Shown here: positions 32,860 to 44,582 of the stretch, piece by piece
How positions within the stretch are numbered: position 1 is the first letter of the stretch
How the letters are laid out: each line of letters starts with the position of its first letter
Source of the DNA: Pontederia crassipes
Taxonomy: Eukaryota > Streptophyta > Magnoliopsida > Commelinales > Pontederiaceae
DNA length: 64,000 nucleotides
Assembly: GCA_030549335.1 (NCBI GenBank)
Contig: CM060188.1
Span: forward strand, 44,419,696 to 44,483,695
Direction: 5' to 3'
The notes under the pieces: model-generated
What the model was told of the DNA's origin: nothing
Seen by the model: the letters and a program-made list of their open reading frames with translations, nothing else
Database searches by the model: none
Made by a program: the position numbers and the translations under genes

Positions 32860-33155
32860 AGAACGAGCAACTTTTCAAACTTCACGCCCATTATTTCATG
32901 GTAACAACTCATTAGTTCACTGACCATTTCACGATTCTTCAATAAGTAATACGTCATTATAATCTTTTCACAAAACGTTATGGCACCATCATAGACCATT
33001 ATATCATGATTTAAAATTATATCATGAATGATCAATGACATGATGCTTATGCACGTTTCAAGACCCAACAACCTGATATAACCCTCATTACAAGCAGGTA
33101 ATGGTTGCAAATTTCTCTAACCTTCATGTTTATTTTAGATCCATGACTCACTGTA
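32860..33155. repeat. Unrecognised shared sequence, copy 2
   Basis: It matches 10281-10380 and 10490-10560. The - strand frame reads through it with CEKIIMTYYLLKNREMVSEL then MSCYHEI, similar to the peptide from copy 1. It ends where the element C LTR begins (33153), so the copy was cut by, or joined to, that LTR. Confidence 0.45.
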
Positions 33156-33520
33156 ATGCTCCAAAATTCGACCCCTCCACGTGATGAAATCTCCTTAATG
33201 TTACTTTCTTTGGTCTTTCTTTGACTCTTTCATTGATCCAAATAGTCAAAAAAAGTGACACGTAAGCAGAAGATTTAATAAATAAAATAATACAATAATT
33301 GAAGAGAAATGTGGAAGCTAAATAGATAAGGTACATCCAAATGTCTTAGTATGAGGCATACAAAAGTCCATGGTCTGATACAACTTGATAGGTCCCACCC
33401 AAATAAACGTACAACTTGATACAATGGCAAAACAAAAGACTAGAAAGTAGACTCTAAGATAACCATGTGCACACGCCATCCGAACTACGGTCGCCGCACA
33501 CACATCAACTCCATGTTGTA
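33153..33520 (-). repeat. Element C LTR fragment (left copy)
   Basis: About 370 bp nearly collinear with 34720-35075 (for example 'tccaaatgtcttagtat', 'gtccatggtctgatacaact'). Its left edge is the LTR end on the - strand (...GGAGCATTACA). Its right edge is an abrupt break, so only the end of the LTR is present. Confidence 0.8.
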
Positions 33521-34190
33521 GGCAATACTCTTTAGTCCAGTATTGGCGTCTCTAACGCAGTTACGTTGGTCCGATGTTGAGCAATCTCTAGCAAAATGTT
33601 CGAAGGCACCACAACGCATACATGCTCCAGTCTTCCATCAACATTCTTTATCATGACTTCGTCCGCAGTAGGTACAAAGGGTTTACCTTGTTGTTGTTGT
33701 TGTGAGTTGTCCAATGGTTTGTAAGTTCTTTCCTGATCATTGTTTATCCTATCCCTTCATGCCTATTGGTGGACATCACCTTTTGGTTTGGTCGAATCAA
33801 TTGGTCGCACTGAATCATTCTTCAGTTCTTCTTGCCACATCTGTATTTCATGCGCTATCTTGTTCACCATGCGAACAGTTCCATGTAGGTCCAGCTCTAC
33901 TCCAAATACAGCACTCTTGCGAATCGTGGGTGAAGACCATCGAGGAACTGCTTGGCTCGATCAGACTTGTCCATGCGGTCCTTATTGTAGTGCTCCAATT
34001 GTATGAAGCGTACATGATACTCAACTACCGTCATGTTTCCCTGGCGTAGATCCTTGAACTCCTTCGATTTCTCCTTCCTTCTATAGACCGGAGTGTCTTG
34101 GGCTTCGAGTAACTCTTTGAAGCTTGACCAGGAGATAACCTCCTGCCCTGGGAACTTTGTCTCATGCGCCATCTCCCACTAGTCACGGTC
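33521..34190 (-). pseudogene. Element C gag remnant (Ty3/gypsy, Tekay/Del-like)
   Basis: The - strand frame 34172-33897 reads SWSSFKELLEAQDTPVYR, then KEFKDLRQGNMTVVEYHV and AKQFLDGLHPRF, the capsid block of retrotransposon gag. Downstream at about 33680-33560, another phase encodes two zinc-binding stretches, CTYCGRSHDKEC and CMRCGAFEHFARDC (CX2CX4HX4C), with a TGA between them. Protease and pol are absent. The zinc knuckle is followed within about 50 bp by the broken LTR fragment. The element is a deletion derivative. Confidence 0.8.
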
Positions 34191-34703
34191 TGACCAGTGA
34201 GCAAGTGAGTAGCATATAGGACCTTATTATCCTTACCGCATCAGGAGATGCGGAACATTGACTACATAGTCTTGAGCCAACAGATGGCTTCTTCATAGAC
34301 GATTGCCCCTTTGAAGTGAGGCGGGCACAACATTGACTACATCGGCTGCTGCGAAAGCGATGGGAGCTTTGGAGGGAGCTCCTGCTATAACTCCTCCCCT
34401 ACTTGACTTCTAGGACTGGAGTCAAGTCTATCTATCGTAATCATCTCCGGGGTCGCCTCTACGTGACCACCTCCACATCCGCCCCTACGGCCTCTGCCGC
34501 ATCTAGTTGCTGAATGTGTCATGGGAGTCATCTATAAAATATAACAATACCTTTCAATAAGACAATCATAATCATGAAGACAAAACGATTCTTACTTTGC
34601 TTTGCAGCGGTTGAGTGTAGTGGTAGCTTTGATCGGTGCACATGGACCATACTTAACTATACTCTATAGCTAGAACGTCAAGAGAGTCCTAACGTTATGT
34701 TAC
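34191..34703 (-). other. Element C leader between primer site and gag
   Basis: About 510 bp with weak - strand coding character (Gly/Arg-rich 'GCGGRRGRCGG'-like text near 34440-34510) and stops. It is probably the degraded N-terminal part of gag and the leader. Confidence 0.5.
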
Positions 34704-34715
34704 GCTCTTATACCA
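34704..34715 (-). other. Element C primer-binding site (tRNA-Met type)
   Basis: The - strand reads TGGTATAAGAGC, four bases after the LTR's terminal ACA at 34720. One base differs from the usual TGGTATCAGAGC. Confidence 0.8.
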
Positions 34716-34719
34716 TAAA

Positions 34720-35770
34720 TGTAACACCCCAGAATTCGACTTTGTCACATGGAGAAATCTCCTTTCTGACATTACTTCCTTCGATATTTCTTTGACACTT
34801 CCAATGATCCAAATGGTCAAAAAAAATGACACATAAACGGAAGACTTAATAAATAAAATAATACAATAATTGAAGAGAAATGCGGAAGCTAAATAGATAA
34901 GTTACATCCAAATGTCTTAGTATGGGGCATACAAAGGTCCATGGTCTGATACAACTTGATAGGTCCCATCTAAATAAATGTACAACTTGATGCAATGGCA
35001 AAATAGAAGACTACAAACTAGACTCTAAGATAGTCATGTGCACATGCCACCCGAACCGTGGTAGCTGCACACATCAACTCAGCACGCATCCTCATCATGT
35101 ATCTATGGGGACCACACAAGGAGTTATAGCATAAAACTAAGTGTGAATTCATATAGGTCATAATAATACTTCTATTAGAATAAGCATGAAACAAACATAT
35201 AAGTCAACTAAGAGAATGAATCATAATGTGGAGCCAATAAAGAGATCATAATCAATATATCAAGATGGGATTCATGTCCTTTCATTTCATTTCGTGTCCA
35301 TGTTCATAATTCATCTCCATAGTTTATATTCATATTCTTTGTCATATTCATTGTTCTTGTTCATGTTCATGGGACAAAGTTCTTTCATTCATCGTTGTCC
35401 ATTCATGTTCTTTCATCTTATTCATATGTTGAAAGAGCTCTTCACTTTTAGGAAATACCATTGCAAACATACAAGTGTGTACTACCTAGATCATGAGTGG
35501 GCTAGCGGAGGGTCAGTGCCACGACAGGTGTTCCATAGGGGAGGATGACCTCGCATTAGACGATAACATCCGTAAAGGTGAGGATAACCTCTCACTAGAT
35601 GGTAACATCCCTCGGTGGAGATGACCTCGCACTAGGCAGCAACATCCATAGAGCTAAGAATGACCTCGCGTTAGACGATAACATCTCTTGATGGAGATGA
35701 TCTCGCAAAGGCAGTAACATTTGTAGGGATGTGCCTCACACAAGGCTGTCATAACTTCTCATCCAGGAAG
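34720..35770 (-). repeat. 5' LTR of element C, right end cut by element F
   Basis: On the - strand it ends ...GAATTCTGGGGTGTTACA at 34720. The first about 355 bp match the left LTR fragment. 35520-35740 carries about five imperfect copies of a 40-50-bp unit ('gatgacctcgcactaggc', 'agcaacatcc'). It stops at 35770, where the SIRE-like element F starts. No clean target duplication of F is visible (ggaag versus gtagg). Confidence 0.75.
35520..35740. repeat. Tandem repeat in element C LTR
   Basis: Units built on 'gatgacctcgca(t/c)tag' and 'cg/ca(t)aacatcc' start near 35547, 35579, 35616, 35661 and 35696. They are diverged by several bases each. Confidence 0.75.
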
Positions 35771-37101
35771 TGTTGGATCTAAGTTTTAATGACATATTAA
35801 ATTATATTTTGATGATACAAACCTCGAATAATTAAGGATAAAATACTAAAAAAATTTAAAGAAAAATATATAACTTTATGCACTACGCCTTAATTAAATA
35901 ATTATCACTGATCTCATTAGTTTGGGATGAATGTGGAACATCAAATTGTAGATAATTTTGTTAGCTTTCCATAGACTCCAAGATCATCTAATTTGGATAA
36001 CGGTGCAAAACGTTATGCTTAAAATAGTGTAGGGCGGTCAACCTGCCGGTCGAAATTATAAAGGCCGGTCGAGATAGTCCGGTCGACCGATCGGAGATAT
36101 CGATCGACCGATCAAGGCATAAGCTGCTCAAATGAAAATTGCGAGACTGTACCGCTCGATAGACCGGTCGATGCAGCGGCCGACTGATCAACTGAACGGG
36201 AGAAAATCAAAACTACGAGATTGTACCGGTCGAGATATCGGTCAACAGTCCGGTCGACCGACCAAGTGCTGAAGCTGCAGAAATGAGCGCAACGGTCATA
36301 TAGATCAGTCGACCGATTTATTAATGTAGTCGACCGATCAGCTACGGCAAATAAGGAAAATGAGCCAACGGTCATATAAACCGATCGACCGATCCATAAA
36401 TGCGATAGACCAGTCCATCACTGCAATGAACAGTAACGGCTATATTTTGAGGAGAAAAATGTGAAATTAACTCTGGACGAATTTTTTACATACTAGAGGC
36501 TATAAAAGGAGTACCAAGGCCAGAAGCAAAAGCAACAATCTAAGCATTGAAGCAAAACTTCAAGAAATCAAAAGGAGATCATTTCTCTTGAAGTTATCAT
36601 TTTAGAACCTTCTTTCTTTCTCTCTTCTCTTCTTGTGAGTGTTCTAGTGTAAAAGAGAGAAACTATTCTTCAGAAAGAGTATGAGAGCTCCTATGTAAAA
36701 GAGGTTCCAAATCTTACCTCTTGAGCCAGAGAAAAGATTCTTCCTAGGAGGAGAGGTTGCCTTGCCTCTCGAAGAAGAGAAAAAGGTAGTTGTGTAAAGG
36801 GTTTTCTTCCTTGCCCCATTTGGAACAAAGGAAGGGATTAGTAGAATCTCCAGCGGTCTCGAGGTCGAGAAGTCAGAGCGGAGATGTAGGTCAAGGTGTG
36901 GCCGAACTTCATCAACAACCACCTTGTCTTCGCGTTTGATTTTTCTCACTCTCTCTCCCCATTAATATTGTGTTTATAATCTAAATTACAAAGGTTTTTA
37001 AGAATCGGTTTTATGCTTCCGCGATGAATTTCGTGAAATCGACATTTTCGATTAAATACCAATTCACCCCCACCCCCTCTGGTGCCCTTTGGGATCCTAC
37101 A
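35771..37101 (+). repeat. 5' LTR of element F (1331 bp)
   Basis: It runs from TGTTGGATCTAAG to TTTGGGATCCTACA. A TATA box TATAAAAG lies at 36501-36508, followed by a conserved leader. 36010-36420 is packed with 'ggtcgaccgatc'-type words. The end abuts the primer-binding site. Confidence 0.9.
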
Positions 37102-37103
37102 AT

Positions 37104-37116
37104 TGGTATCAGAGCA
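37104..37116 (+). other. Element F primer-binding site (tRNA-Met)
   Basis: TGGTATCAGAGCA lies two bases after the LTR's terminal CA, complementary to the 3' end of initiator tRNA-Met. Confidence 0.9.
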
Positions 37117-37190
37117 GGTTGCTCTTGTTTTAATATCAGATCGTTTTAAGATTTAATCATCTTATTTTAATATTTAACCATCTTTAGAGC

Positions 37191-38430
37191 ATGGCATCAT
37201 TTTTTTAAGAAGGATCTTCCATTTTTGACCCACCGACTTTTAAAGACTATTCTTTTGCTTCTTGGAAAATTAGAATGAAGGCGTATTGATGTTCCATTGA
37301 TTTGATATGTGGGAAGTTATTGAAAATGGTTTTGAAAAACCAAAGAAAATTTTAAATGGTGTTTCCATTGTTTTTTCTTTCTTTGAATATGACGATTTTC
37401 AAATGTCAATTGAAAAACTTGACTACAATGCCAAAAATATCTTTTATTCCTCTTTAGATTCTTATGCCATGAATCTTATTTTCAAATGGTCTACTTCTCA
37501 TGAGATTTGGCAAGTTTTATTAAATAGTTATGAAGGGAGTGACTTTGACAAAACGAGCACATCGGATGTGGACAATGAACAAAATGATGATTCTACATCT
37601 ACAACATCCAAGATGATGTGTTATGCTTAATGGAAAAAAGTAGTAATGATGAGGTAACATAATTTCATCTTATTCCTCTTCTAATGATAGTAATGATGAC
37701 GTTGATATTGCTTTTGATGTTCCTAAAGAATTTGCTTCTCTCATTCAAAAACATATTTCTCTCAAAAAGGAAAAGGAAATTTTAATAAATGATTTTCAAA
37801 TCTTGAAAGATAACTATGATTCTCTTAAAAAGGAAAATGCTGGATGTTTAATTCAAATAAATACCTTAAAAAGGAAAATTGATTTTCTTTCATTATCTTG
37901 TGCATCTTGTGAATCTTTAAAAGTTAAGAATTCAAAATTGATTGCATTGAACGATGAGTTAGAAAAGAAAAATATTTCTTTACAAAAATTCTTAGATGAA
38001 AAATTATTACGTGAGATTGAAAAATTAAAAGAAGAAAAGAAGCATATTTTGTGAAAAATAAAAACTTGAAAAATGAAATTGATTCTTTGGAAATTACACT
38101 TTCTTGTGAAATTATGAAATTAGCATGCTCTTTTGAAAAAGTAAAGAAAGAAAATGCCTCTTTAGAAGATATAAAAAATATCGCTATTTCTCATGTAACA
38201 AAAAATAATCATAAAAACTACTTTGGACATGAAAACTTTTATTGGAAATCCAATCATTCATATGGTAGAAAATAACATCTCAAATGTTTTACATGTGAAT
38301 TTTATGACCACTATGCATATCAATGTAAAATGAGAAAATCATTACAACATGGCAAGATTTGGGTTCCGAAAGGAACATTGACTAACAAAATAGGACCCAA
38401 AGAAATTTGGGTACCAAAAGTCACTTGATT
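37191..38430 (+). pseudogene. Element F gag (SIRE-type), broken
   Basis: ATG at 37191 starts MASFF; a phase change then gives IFDPPTFKDYSFASWKIRMK, the gag N-terminal block. A TGA follows at 37287-37289. 37307-37630 gives VIENGFEKPKKI, LDYNAKNIFYSSLD and WSTSHEIWQVLLNSYEG (UBN2-like capsid). 37803-38275 is a Lys/Glu-rich coiled coil (LKKENAGCLIQINTLKRKID). 38280-38430 holds a zinc knuckle with first Cys region CFTCEFYDHYAYQC and the IWVPK repeats typical of SIRE gag. At least four lesions separate these parts. Confidence 0.85.
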
Positions 38431-39114
38431 GTTTTTCAGGTGTACCTCACATGCAAAGGACAAGAGGAAGTGAAAATATGAAGGCACAAAGGTTATGGTA
38501 TCATTTGTTGCATTCTTATATTTCTTAAGTGATGAGGCTTATTCTTTTAATTTCACTCAAAAATTTCAAAATGACTGTTTCTCTGAAAGAAAAGAAAGGA
38601 ACAAAAGAAAATTGGTCATAGTGATAGGGGAAGCATGTTCAACTCTATTTTTAACATATCATGGATATCATTGTTGTATCAAAGTTTATACCATATTTTG
38701 ATGCTTAACATATTTTTATATGGCTTTCATAAATTGGTTTTCATTATAAATTAGTCATAAATTTAGGGGGAGTTATATTTTCAAATATTTATGTGCAATA
38801 CTCTACGTGTCTATTATATGACAAAAGGGGAAGAATAAATGTTTTTTGAAAAATTGATTAAGGGGTAGTTACATGTGGTTTCTTATATGCTTCATATAGA
38901 AATTATTCTTTTTGATGAAACAAAAGGGGGAGAAGTATATGAGAAATATGATCTGAAAATTATTTTATATGAAGAGTACCTTACAATTAATATTTATATG
39001 AATATCTACCATTGTAAGGAAAGCTATATATTAGGGGAGTAAAATTATTTTTACAAGAATTTTTACAACTTTTTTGCAATTTATATATTATTCATATTTC
39101 TCAGTTTGTCTTCA
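38431..39114 (+). other. Element F 3' interior, no pol
   Basis: AT-rich remnant shared with 53500-54100 in element I (for example 'atcatggatatcattgttgt', 'aaaaggggagaa'). It contains several 'aaaaggggga' purine runs. No protease, integrase or RT motif is present. Confidence 0.65.
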
Positions 39115-39130
39115 TAAAAAAGGGGGAGAC
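39115..39130 (+). other. Element F polypurine tract
   Basis: aaaaaagggggagact lies immediately before the 3' LTR. Confidence 0.85.
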
Positions 39131-40455
39131 TATTGGATCTAAGTTTTAATGACATATTAAATTATATTTTGATGATACAAACCTCGAGTAATTAAAGATA
39201 AAATGCTAAAAAAATTTAAAGAAAAAGAGATAACTTTATGCACTACATTTTGATTAAATAATTGTCACTGATCTCATTAGTTTTGGATGAATGTGGAACA
39301 TGAGATTCTAGATAATTTTGTTAGCTCTTCATAGACTCTAATATCATCTAATTTGGATAACTGTGCAGAAAGTTATGTTCAAAATAGTGCAGGGCGGTCA
39401 ACCTGCCGGTCGAAGTTATGAAGGCCGATCGAGATAGTCCGGTCGACCGATCGGAGATACCGATCGACCGATCAAGACATAAGCTGCTCAAATGAAAACT
39501 GTGAGATTGTACCAGCCGATAGATTGTTGATGCAGCGGCCGACCGATCAACTGAACGAGAGGAAATCAAAACTGCGAGACTGTATCGGTCGAGATATCGG
39601 TCGACAGTTCGATCGACCGACCAAGTGCTGATTCATTAATGTGGTTATATAGACGGTCGACCGGTTCATTAATGTGGTCGACCGATCAGCTACGACAAAT
39701 GAGGAAAATGAGCCAACGGTCATATAGACCGATCGACCGGTCCATAAATGTGGTCGACCGGTCCATCACTGCAATGAACAGTAACGACTATATTTTGAGG
39801 AGAAAAATGTGGAATTAATTTTGAATGAATTTTTCACATACAAGAGGCTATAAAAGGAGTGGCAAGGCCAGAAGCAAAAGCAACAATCTAAGCATTGAAG
39901 CAAAACTTCAAGAAATCAAAAGGAGATCATTTCTATTGAAGTTATCATTTTATAGTCTTCTTTCTTTCTCTCTTCTCTTCTTGTGGGTGTTCTATTGTAA
40001 AAGAGAGAAACTATTCTTCAAAAAGATTGTGAGAGCTCCTGTGTAAAAGAAGTTTCTAATCTTACCTCTTGAGCGGGAGAAAATATTAGCTTCTTAGGAG
40101 GAGAGGTTGCCTTGCCTCTCGAAGCGGAGAAAAAGGTGGTTATGTAAAGGGTTTTCTTCCTTGCCTCATTTGGAACAAAGGAATGGATTAGTGGAATCTC
40201 CGGCGATCTCGAGGTCGAGAAGTCGGAGCGGAGGCGCAGACCAAGGTGTGGCCGAACCTCGTCAACAATCACCCGTGTCTTCGCGTTTGATTTCTCTCAC
40301 TCTCTCTCTCCATTAATATTGTGTTTATAATCTGAATTGCAAAGGTTTTTAAGAATCGGTTTTATTCTTCCACGACGAATTTCGTGAAATCAATATTTTC
40401 GGTTAAACACCAATTCACACCCCCCTCCCCTCTTGGTGTCCTTTGGGATCCTACA
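39131..40455 (+). repeat. 3' LTR of element F (1325 bp)
   Basis: It is collinear with 35771-37101, with the TATA box at 39849-39856. It starts TATTGGATCTAAG (G to A at position 2 relative to the 5' LTR) and ends GGGATCCTACA. Small indels occur in the 'gtcgaccgatc' region. Confidence 0.9.
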
Positions 40456-41235
40456 GGTAGGCAATGGTAACCTTCATTTTATCATTATTAAATCATGAAC
40501 CTTTCTTTCGATCACTTAGATCAATCAAAGTTGTAGGGAGCAAAGGTGGCTCTGAATCATCTTTAATATCATATCCTTCAGTACCAATCAAGTGGACAGA
40601 GGTTTGTCAAATCATGAGGGTTATATTAAGAACATATTTCCCTCTGTCCATAGATCGAAAGATCAATGGTCATCCATTTTTTATTCATCAAGTGGTCGTC
40701 CATAAGAGGTTCAGACTCCATTTTTTTATATCCATCGGTCTACCGAAAGAGATGTGGTCATCCGTTTTGGGTTCATCCATTGGTTGTTTCAAAGTCATAC
40801 GTGAAATGGTCGAAATCAAGGTTTTCAGTCGTCCGTTATAATCATGAGAACATTCTCGGACTTTCGGTCAGCCGAAACCGGTCCAGTCAACCGTTGAGAA
40901 TAGTGTCATCTTCCTCCTCAATCAGTCGAATTTCTCCATCAACTGTCGGAAGTTCTTTTGACGAGCTAATCCATATCGGCCATCCAAAATGGTTTCAATC
41001 GACCAACTAGTTATTGTCGCCATTATCAAGTCTCGACAAAGCCGTAGGTCTTTGCGGAATCCTCATGTTTTGAATCAGTTTTAGGTACAAACAAGATCTA
41101 GCAGCTAATATTATTTTAACTAACACTACAGAGGTGTTCATGAGGTAGAACAGAGGTATAAATAGACATGAATTATCCTTACATTTTGTGGTCGTCTTTT
41201 CGACGATTGTCGGTGTCATACAATGAATTTTCTAT
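40456..41235. other. Unassigned sequence, possibly continuing element C's LTR
   Basis: No gene. It begins 'gtaggcaatggtaacc', loosely like the repeat units left of element F, so it may be the other side of that insertion. Words such as 'ggtcatcc(a/g)tttt' and 'aaagatc' recur. Confidence 0.35.
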
Positions 41236-42920
41236 GTGTAAAATGATGTAGCAAAATAAATTCGCTAGCAAGTGCACTAGTCGCTCAAGTAATATAGTAA
41301 ATATGAGTAAAGAGTGTCAAACCCACGAGTAATATTATTAACTCAATATCTGATTTTATAAATTAATAAGAGTGGAAAAACATAGGTTTTGAAAATAAGT
41401 TTTTTAATTATAAAATAAACATTAAAAATAATATAATAATCAGATATGATAATGGTGTTGAAGTTAGGTCTTAGGATGATAACAAATTAAGGATAAATAT
41501 GTGAAGCAGAAAAGATAAATTAAATTTCTTAAGATGGATTAAGATTTTTCTAAATTATTAATTTGACAAGATTAAAATCAAAGAGTCCACGAACTAGTAA
41601 TTTTATTATTTAATCAAGCAAATCAAACTATCTTAAATTTAATCAAAATTGAAGTCCCCCAAAATGATATTCATGTATATGAGATTAAAATTAAGATATA
41701 TTAATATGAAAATCTTGGGCTATTGACACTCCATAAACTGGTATAGATTAACAAACAACACCGATTTCATTCTCCACACACTAGTTATTAGACCTACGTC
41801 AATTTTTAATTTCACAATATAAATCATTTAATTTAATTAAATAAAATATGAAATCAAGTATCCATTAAACTAGTAATTACTTAATTTAGAAATTCAAATA
41901 GTTAAACAAAATCATTAAACAGAATTAAAAATTGATCAAAAGAAACTTAATAATAAAATAAGGGTTTACAATATTTCCCTTCAATAATAATGTCCTAAAA
42001 TAAAATAACAAAAACATGGAGTTCATCATAAAGTTGTAAAGAGATAAATAAAATACAAATAATAATTAAAAGAATTTCACCAAGAATAAATCAAGACCCT
42101 TGGATGTCGTCGAAACATCTGGATCAGCCGTCTGATCAACTCTCTCTTGATCGAAGCTTGCAAAGCTCGTGACTTAGTGTGGAAGAAAACCACACCTCAA
42201 GGCAGAAATTAAGATGGTGATCTCTCCATATATTTATAGGTGCGGCCTTCCTTCAAATTTGATCACGAGCATTAGCATCGTACGGTCAACTTTAAATTCG
42301 GCTGAAAGAAGTGTCAAATAAACTTTCATTCTAATCTCAATCGATAACAACTTATAACTTGGTTAATGATAAAATCACAACTTCTTGGTCGATAAAAATT
42401 CTCAGGTGATTAGCGCCCTCTTGTTGGAGTTCTCAGCCGGTAATACTCCAAACTTGATAAAGCATCGAGCATTGATAAAGTTACTCAATGCTTTAGTGAC
42501 CAATATTTGGCTCCTTGGATTTGATTCTTCTGATAACAACTTCATTGAATTTATCTCCTCCGAAACATCTTTGGCTCCCTTGTGGTGATAAGAATGTCAT
42601 AAACTAATTGCTCCCAAGATAAGTCTTTAACTCCCATGGAATTAAAATCTTTGGCGCCTGGTATTTGGTCTAGGGAATGTGTTTTGCCCCCAACATGATA
42701 AAAGTCATATGATTTTGGCCCCCAATATAAAACTTTTATCATGCTAGTGCCCAATAAACACCTCTGTCGATAACATATCCATTCATCGCCTTGTGTTTTT
42801 TTCCCAATAAAAATAAGGCATCAATTTGGATCCTTAGATTTGACTTCTTATGAGTTTCGCCCTTTATATTTCACTCCTTATGAATTTGGCACCATAAATT
42901 TCACTCCTTATGCCTTTGTG
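41236..42920 (-). repeat. LTR J: Tat-type LTR related to LTR H
   Basis: On the - strand it ends with 'agtgcacttgctagcgaatt' then 'attttgctacatcattttac', the shared Tat LTR tail. It is collinear with 51779-52275 and 52792-53056 (for example 'attattaactcaatatctga', 'tctcctccgaaacatctttg'). A TATA box TATAAATATA lies on the - strand at about 42238-42226. 42830-42920 has a repeated 'ttcactccttatg' unit. The right end is cut by element G. If H and J were one element, J would be its 3' LTR. Confidence 0.68.
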
Positions 42921-42924
42921 CTTT

Positions 42925-44440
42925 GTCATAACCTTTGTGCTTTCACATTTTCATTTACATTCGTCCTTTGCTTCTCATATGAGACACATCTGAAAAACAA
43001 TCGTTTAACCCTTGGTACCCAAACTTCTTTGGGTCCAATTTTGTTAGTAATGATTCCTTTTGGAACTCAAATAATTCCATGTTGTGATAATTTTCTTATT
43101 TTGCATTGATATGCGTAATGACTGTAAGATCCACATATAAAACATTTAAAATGTGATTTTCTATTATATGAATGACTAGATTTCCAATAAGAGTATTTAT
43201 GTTCAAAATGATTTCTAAGATTACTTTTCGTTCTATGAGAAATAGTCTTATCATTATTTTGTGTATTTTTAAAAAAGTATTTTCTTGTTTTCTCTTTTCT
43301 AATGAACATGCTAGTTTTACAATTTCATGTGTAATTTTCAAAGTTTCAAATTTATTTTTCATATTTTCATTTTCTATAAAATATGTATCATATTTTTCTT
43401 TTAATTTTTCAATCTCATGTAATTTTCACTCTTTAATTGAAAAATATCTTTTTATAAGAGAGGTGAGTTCTTTATTCACATCTAAAGAAATACTTTCTTC
43501 GAAAAAGCTCGATGAGTCATTATTTGAAGTTGAAGGACTCGAAATTATCTCATCGTCGTGTGCCATTAAGCATAGGTATGCTTCATCATTAGAAGAGCTT
43601 GATGAATCACTTGTTTCACTTGTTTCTTCATATTTTTTTGCCTTTCTGAGATGTCTCTTCTTTGTGTTGTTTGTATGATTTTTGTGTTGGCTTATCATTC
43701 TTCTCTTTGTTTTTTACCAACTTGAGATACTTATCTAATTTTCTTGTGTAGCGTGAGTTTTTTTCATCCACTTCCTCTTCACTCGAGTCTTCTTCTTTTG
43801 CATTTGCTTTCAATATCAATGTTTTCTTCTTGGGGGCTTTTTCTTCTTGATCTTCTTGGATTGAGATCTTATAAGTTAGAAGTGAACCAATAAGATCATC
43901 AAAATTCAATTTGTTCAAATCTTTTTCTTCAATCATAGTCCTCTTCGTATGCCATTTGGAGGAGAGAGACTTGAGAAACCTTTTCACTTTTGGAGGGTTA
44001 GTTTTTAGCTTGCCCAAGAAGGCTAAGCTATTCAAACTATTGTTAAATTTTGTAAGCTATCATTTATGGATTCATTATCATGTATTTTAAAAGAATCATA
44101 TTGATGATTTAAAATATTTAGTCTAGATTCCTTAACTTTATCAATTCCTTCATAAGTAACAATGAGCTTCTCTCAAATCTCAGTTGCACCTTCACAACTA
44201 AAGATCTGATTAAACTTTGTTGAATGCATAGCACAATAAAAAATATTTTTAGCTTTCCAATCGAGTTTTTTCAAAAAAAAATTCACTTTCGGCAGAATCT
44301 GTAAGTAATTTTTCATGTAGATAATAATATTTTTCAACGATGTCCCACATATTAATATCAGTAAAACAAATGTATGCTTGAATTCTAATTTTTCAATATG
44401 CAAAATTTGATGCATTTAGAAGGGGAGGATGACTAATTGA
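42925..44440 (-). pseudogene. Element G gag (SIRE-type), broken
   Basis: In order on the - strand: LDWKAKNIFYCAMHSTKF (44415-44173), KVKRFLKSLSSKWHTK then EEKDLNKLNFDDLIGSLLT (44035-43628; UBN2-like capsid end), an acidic Ser-rich stretch (43698-43426), a coiled coil, and the zinc knuckle CFICGSYSHYAYQC (43144-43103; CX2CX4HX4C) followed by WVPK-type repeats to about 42980. These lie in different phases. The block order is identical to element F. Confidence 0.82.
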
Positions 44441-44568
44441 TTGTCCTTCGGCAAAACTAAATTCAGTTGATGTCGTAGCTCTAAATATGGTTAAATCTTA
44501 AAATAAGATGATTAAATTTTAAAAATATTTGATCTAAAAATGATTAGATATTAAAACAAGAGCAACCC

Positions 44569-44580
44569 ACTCTCATACCA
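44569..44580 (-). other. Element G primer-binding site
   Basis: The - strand reads TGGTATGAGAGT two bases after the LTR end (...GATCCTACA at 44583). It is a degenerate tRNA-Met site. Confidence 0.8.
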
Positions 44581-44582
44581 AT

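Larger units (their letters stand above)
35771..40455 (+). mobile_element. Element F: SIRE-like Ty1/copia element with both LTRs, gag only
   Basis: Two LTRs of 1331 and 1325 bp (35771-37101 and 39131-40455) flank a 2.03-kb interior. The interior has a tRNA-Met primer site (37104), a broken gag and a polypurine tract (39115-39130). Protease, integrase and RT are absent. TG(T)TGGATC...GGGATCCTACA ends and the gag zinc-knuckle block identify the SIRE/Maximus-type copia lineage. The LTRs have diverged clearly, by eye more than about 5%, so the copy is old. Three related copies occur at 42921-45753, 53160-55354 and these two LTRs. Confidence 0.88.

Noticed and set aside
36010..36420. Repeated gtcgaccgatc words considered as a CRISPR array or satellite
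   Set aside because: Spacing is irregular, units are short and diverged, they lie in a plant LTR upstream of its TATA box, and no spacers of constant length exist.
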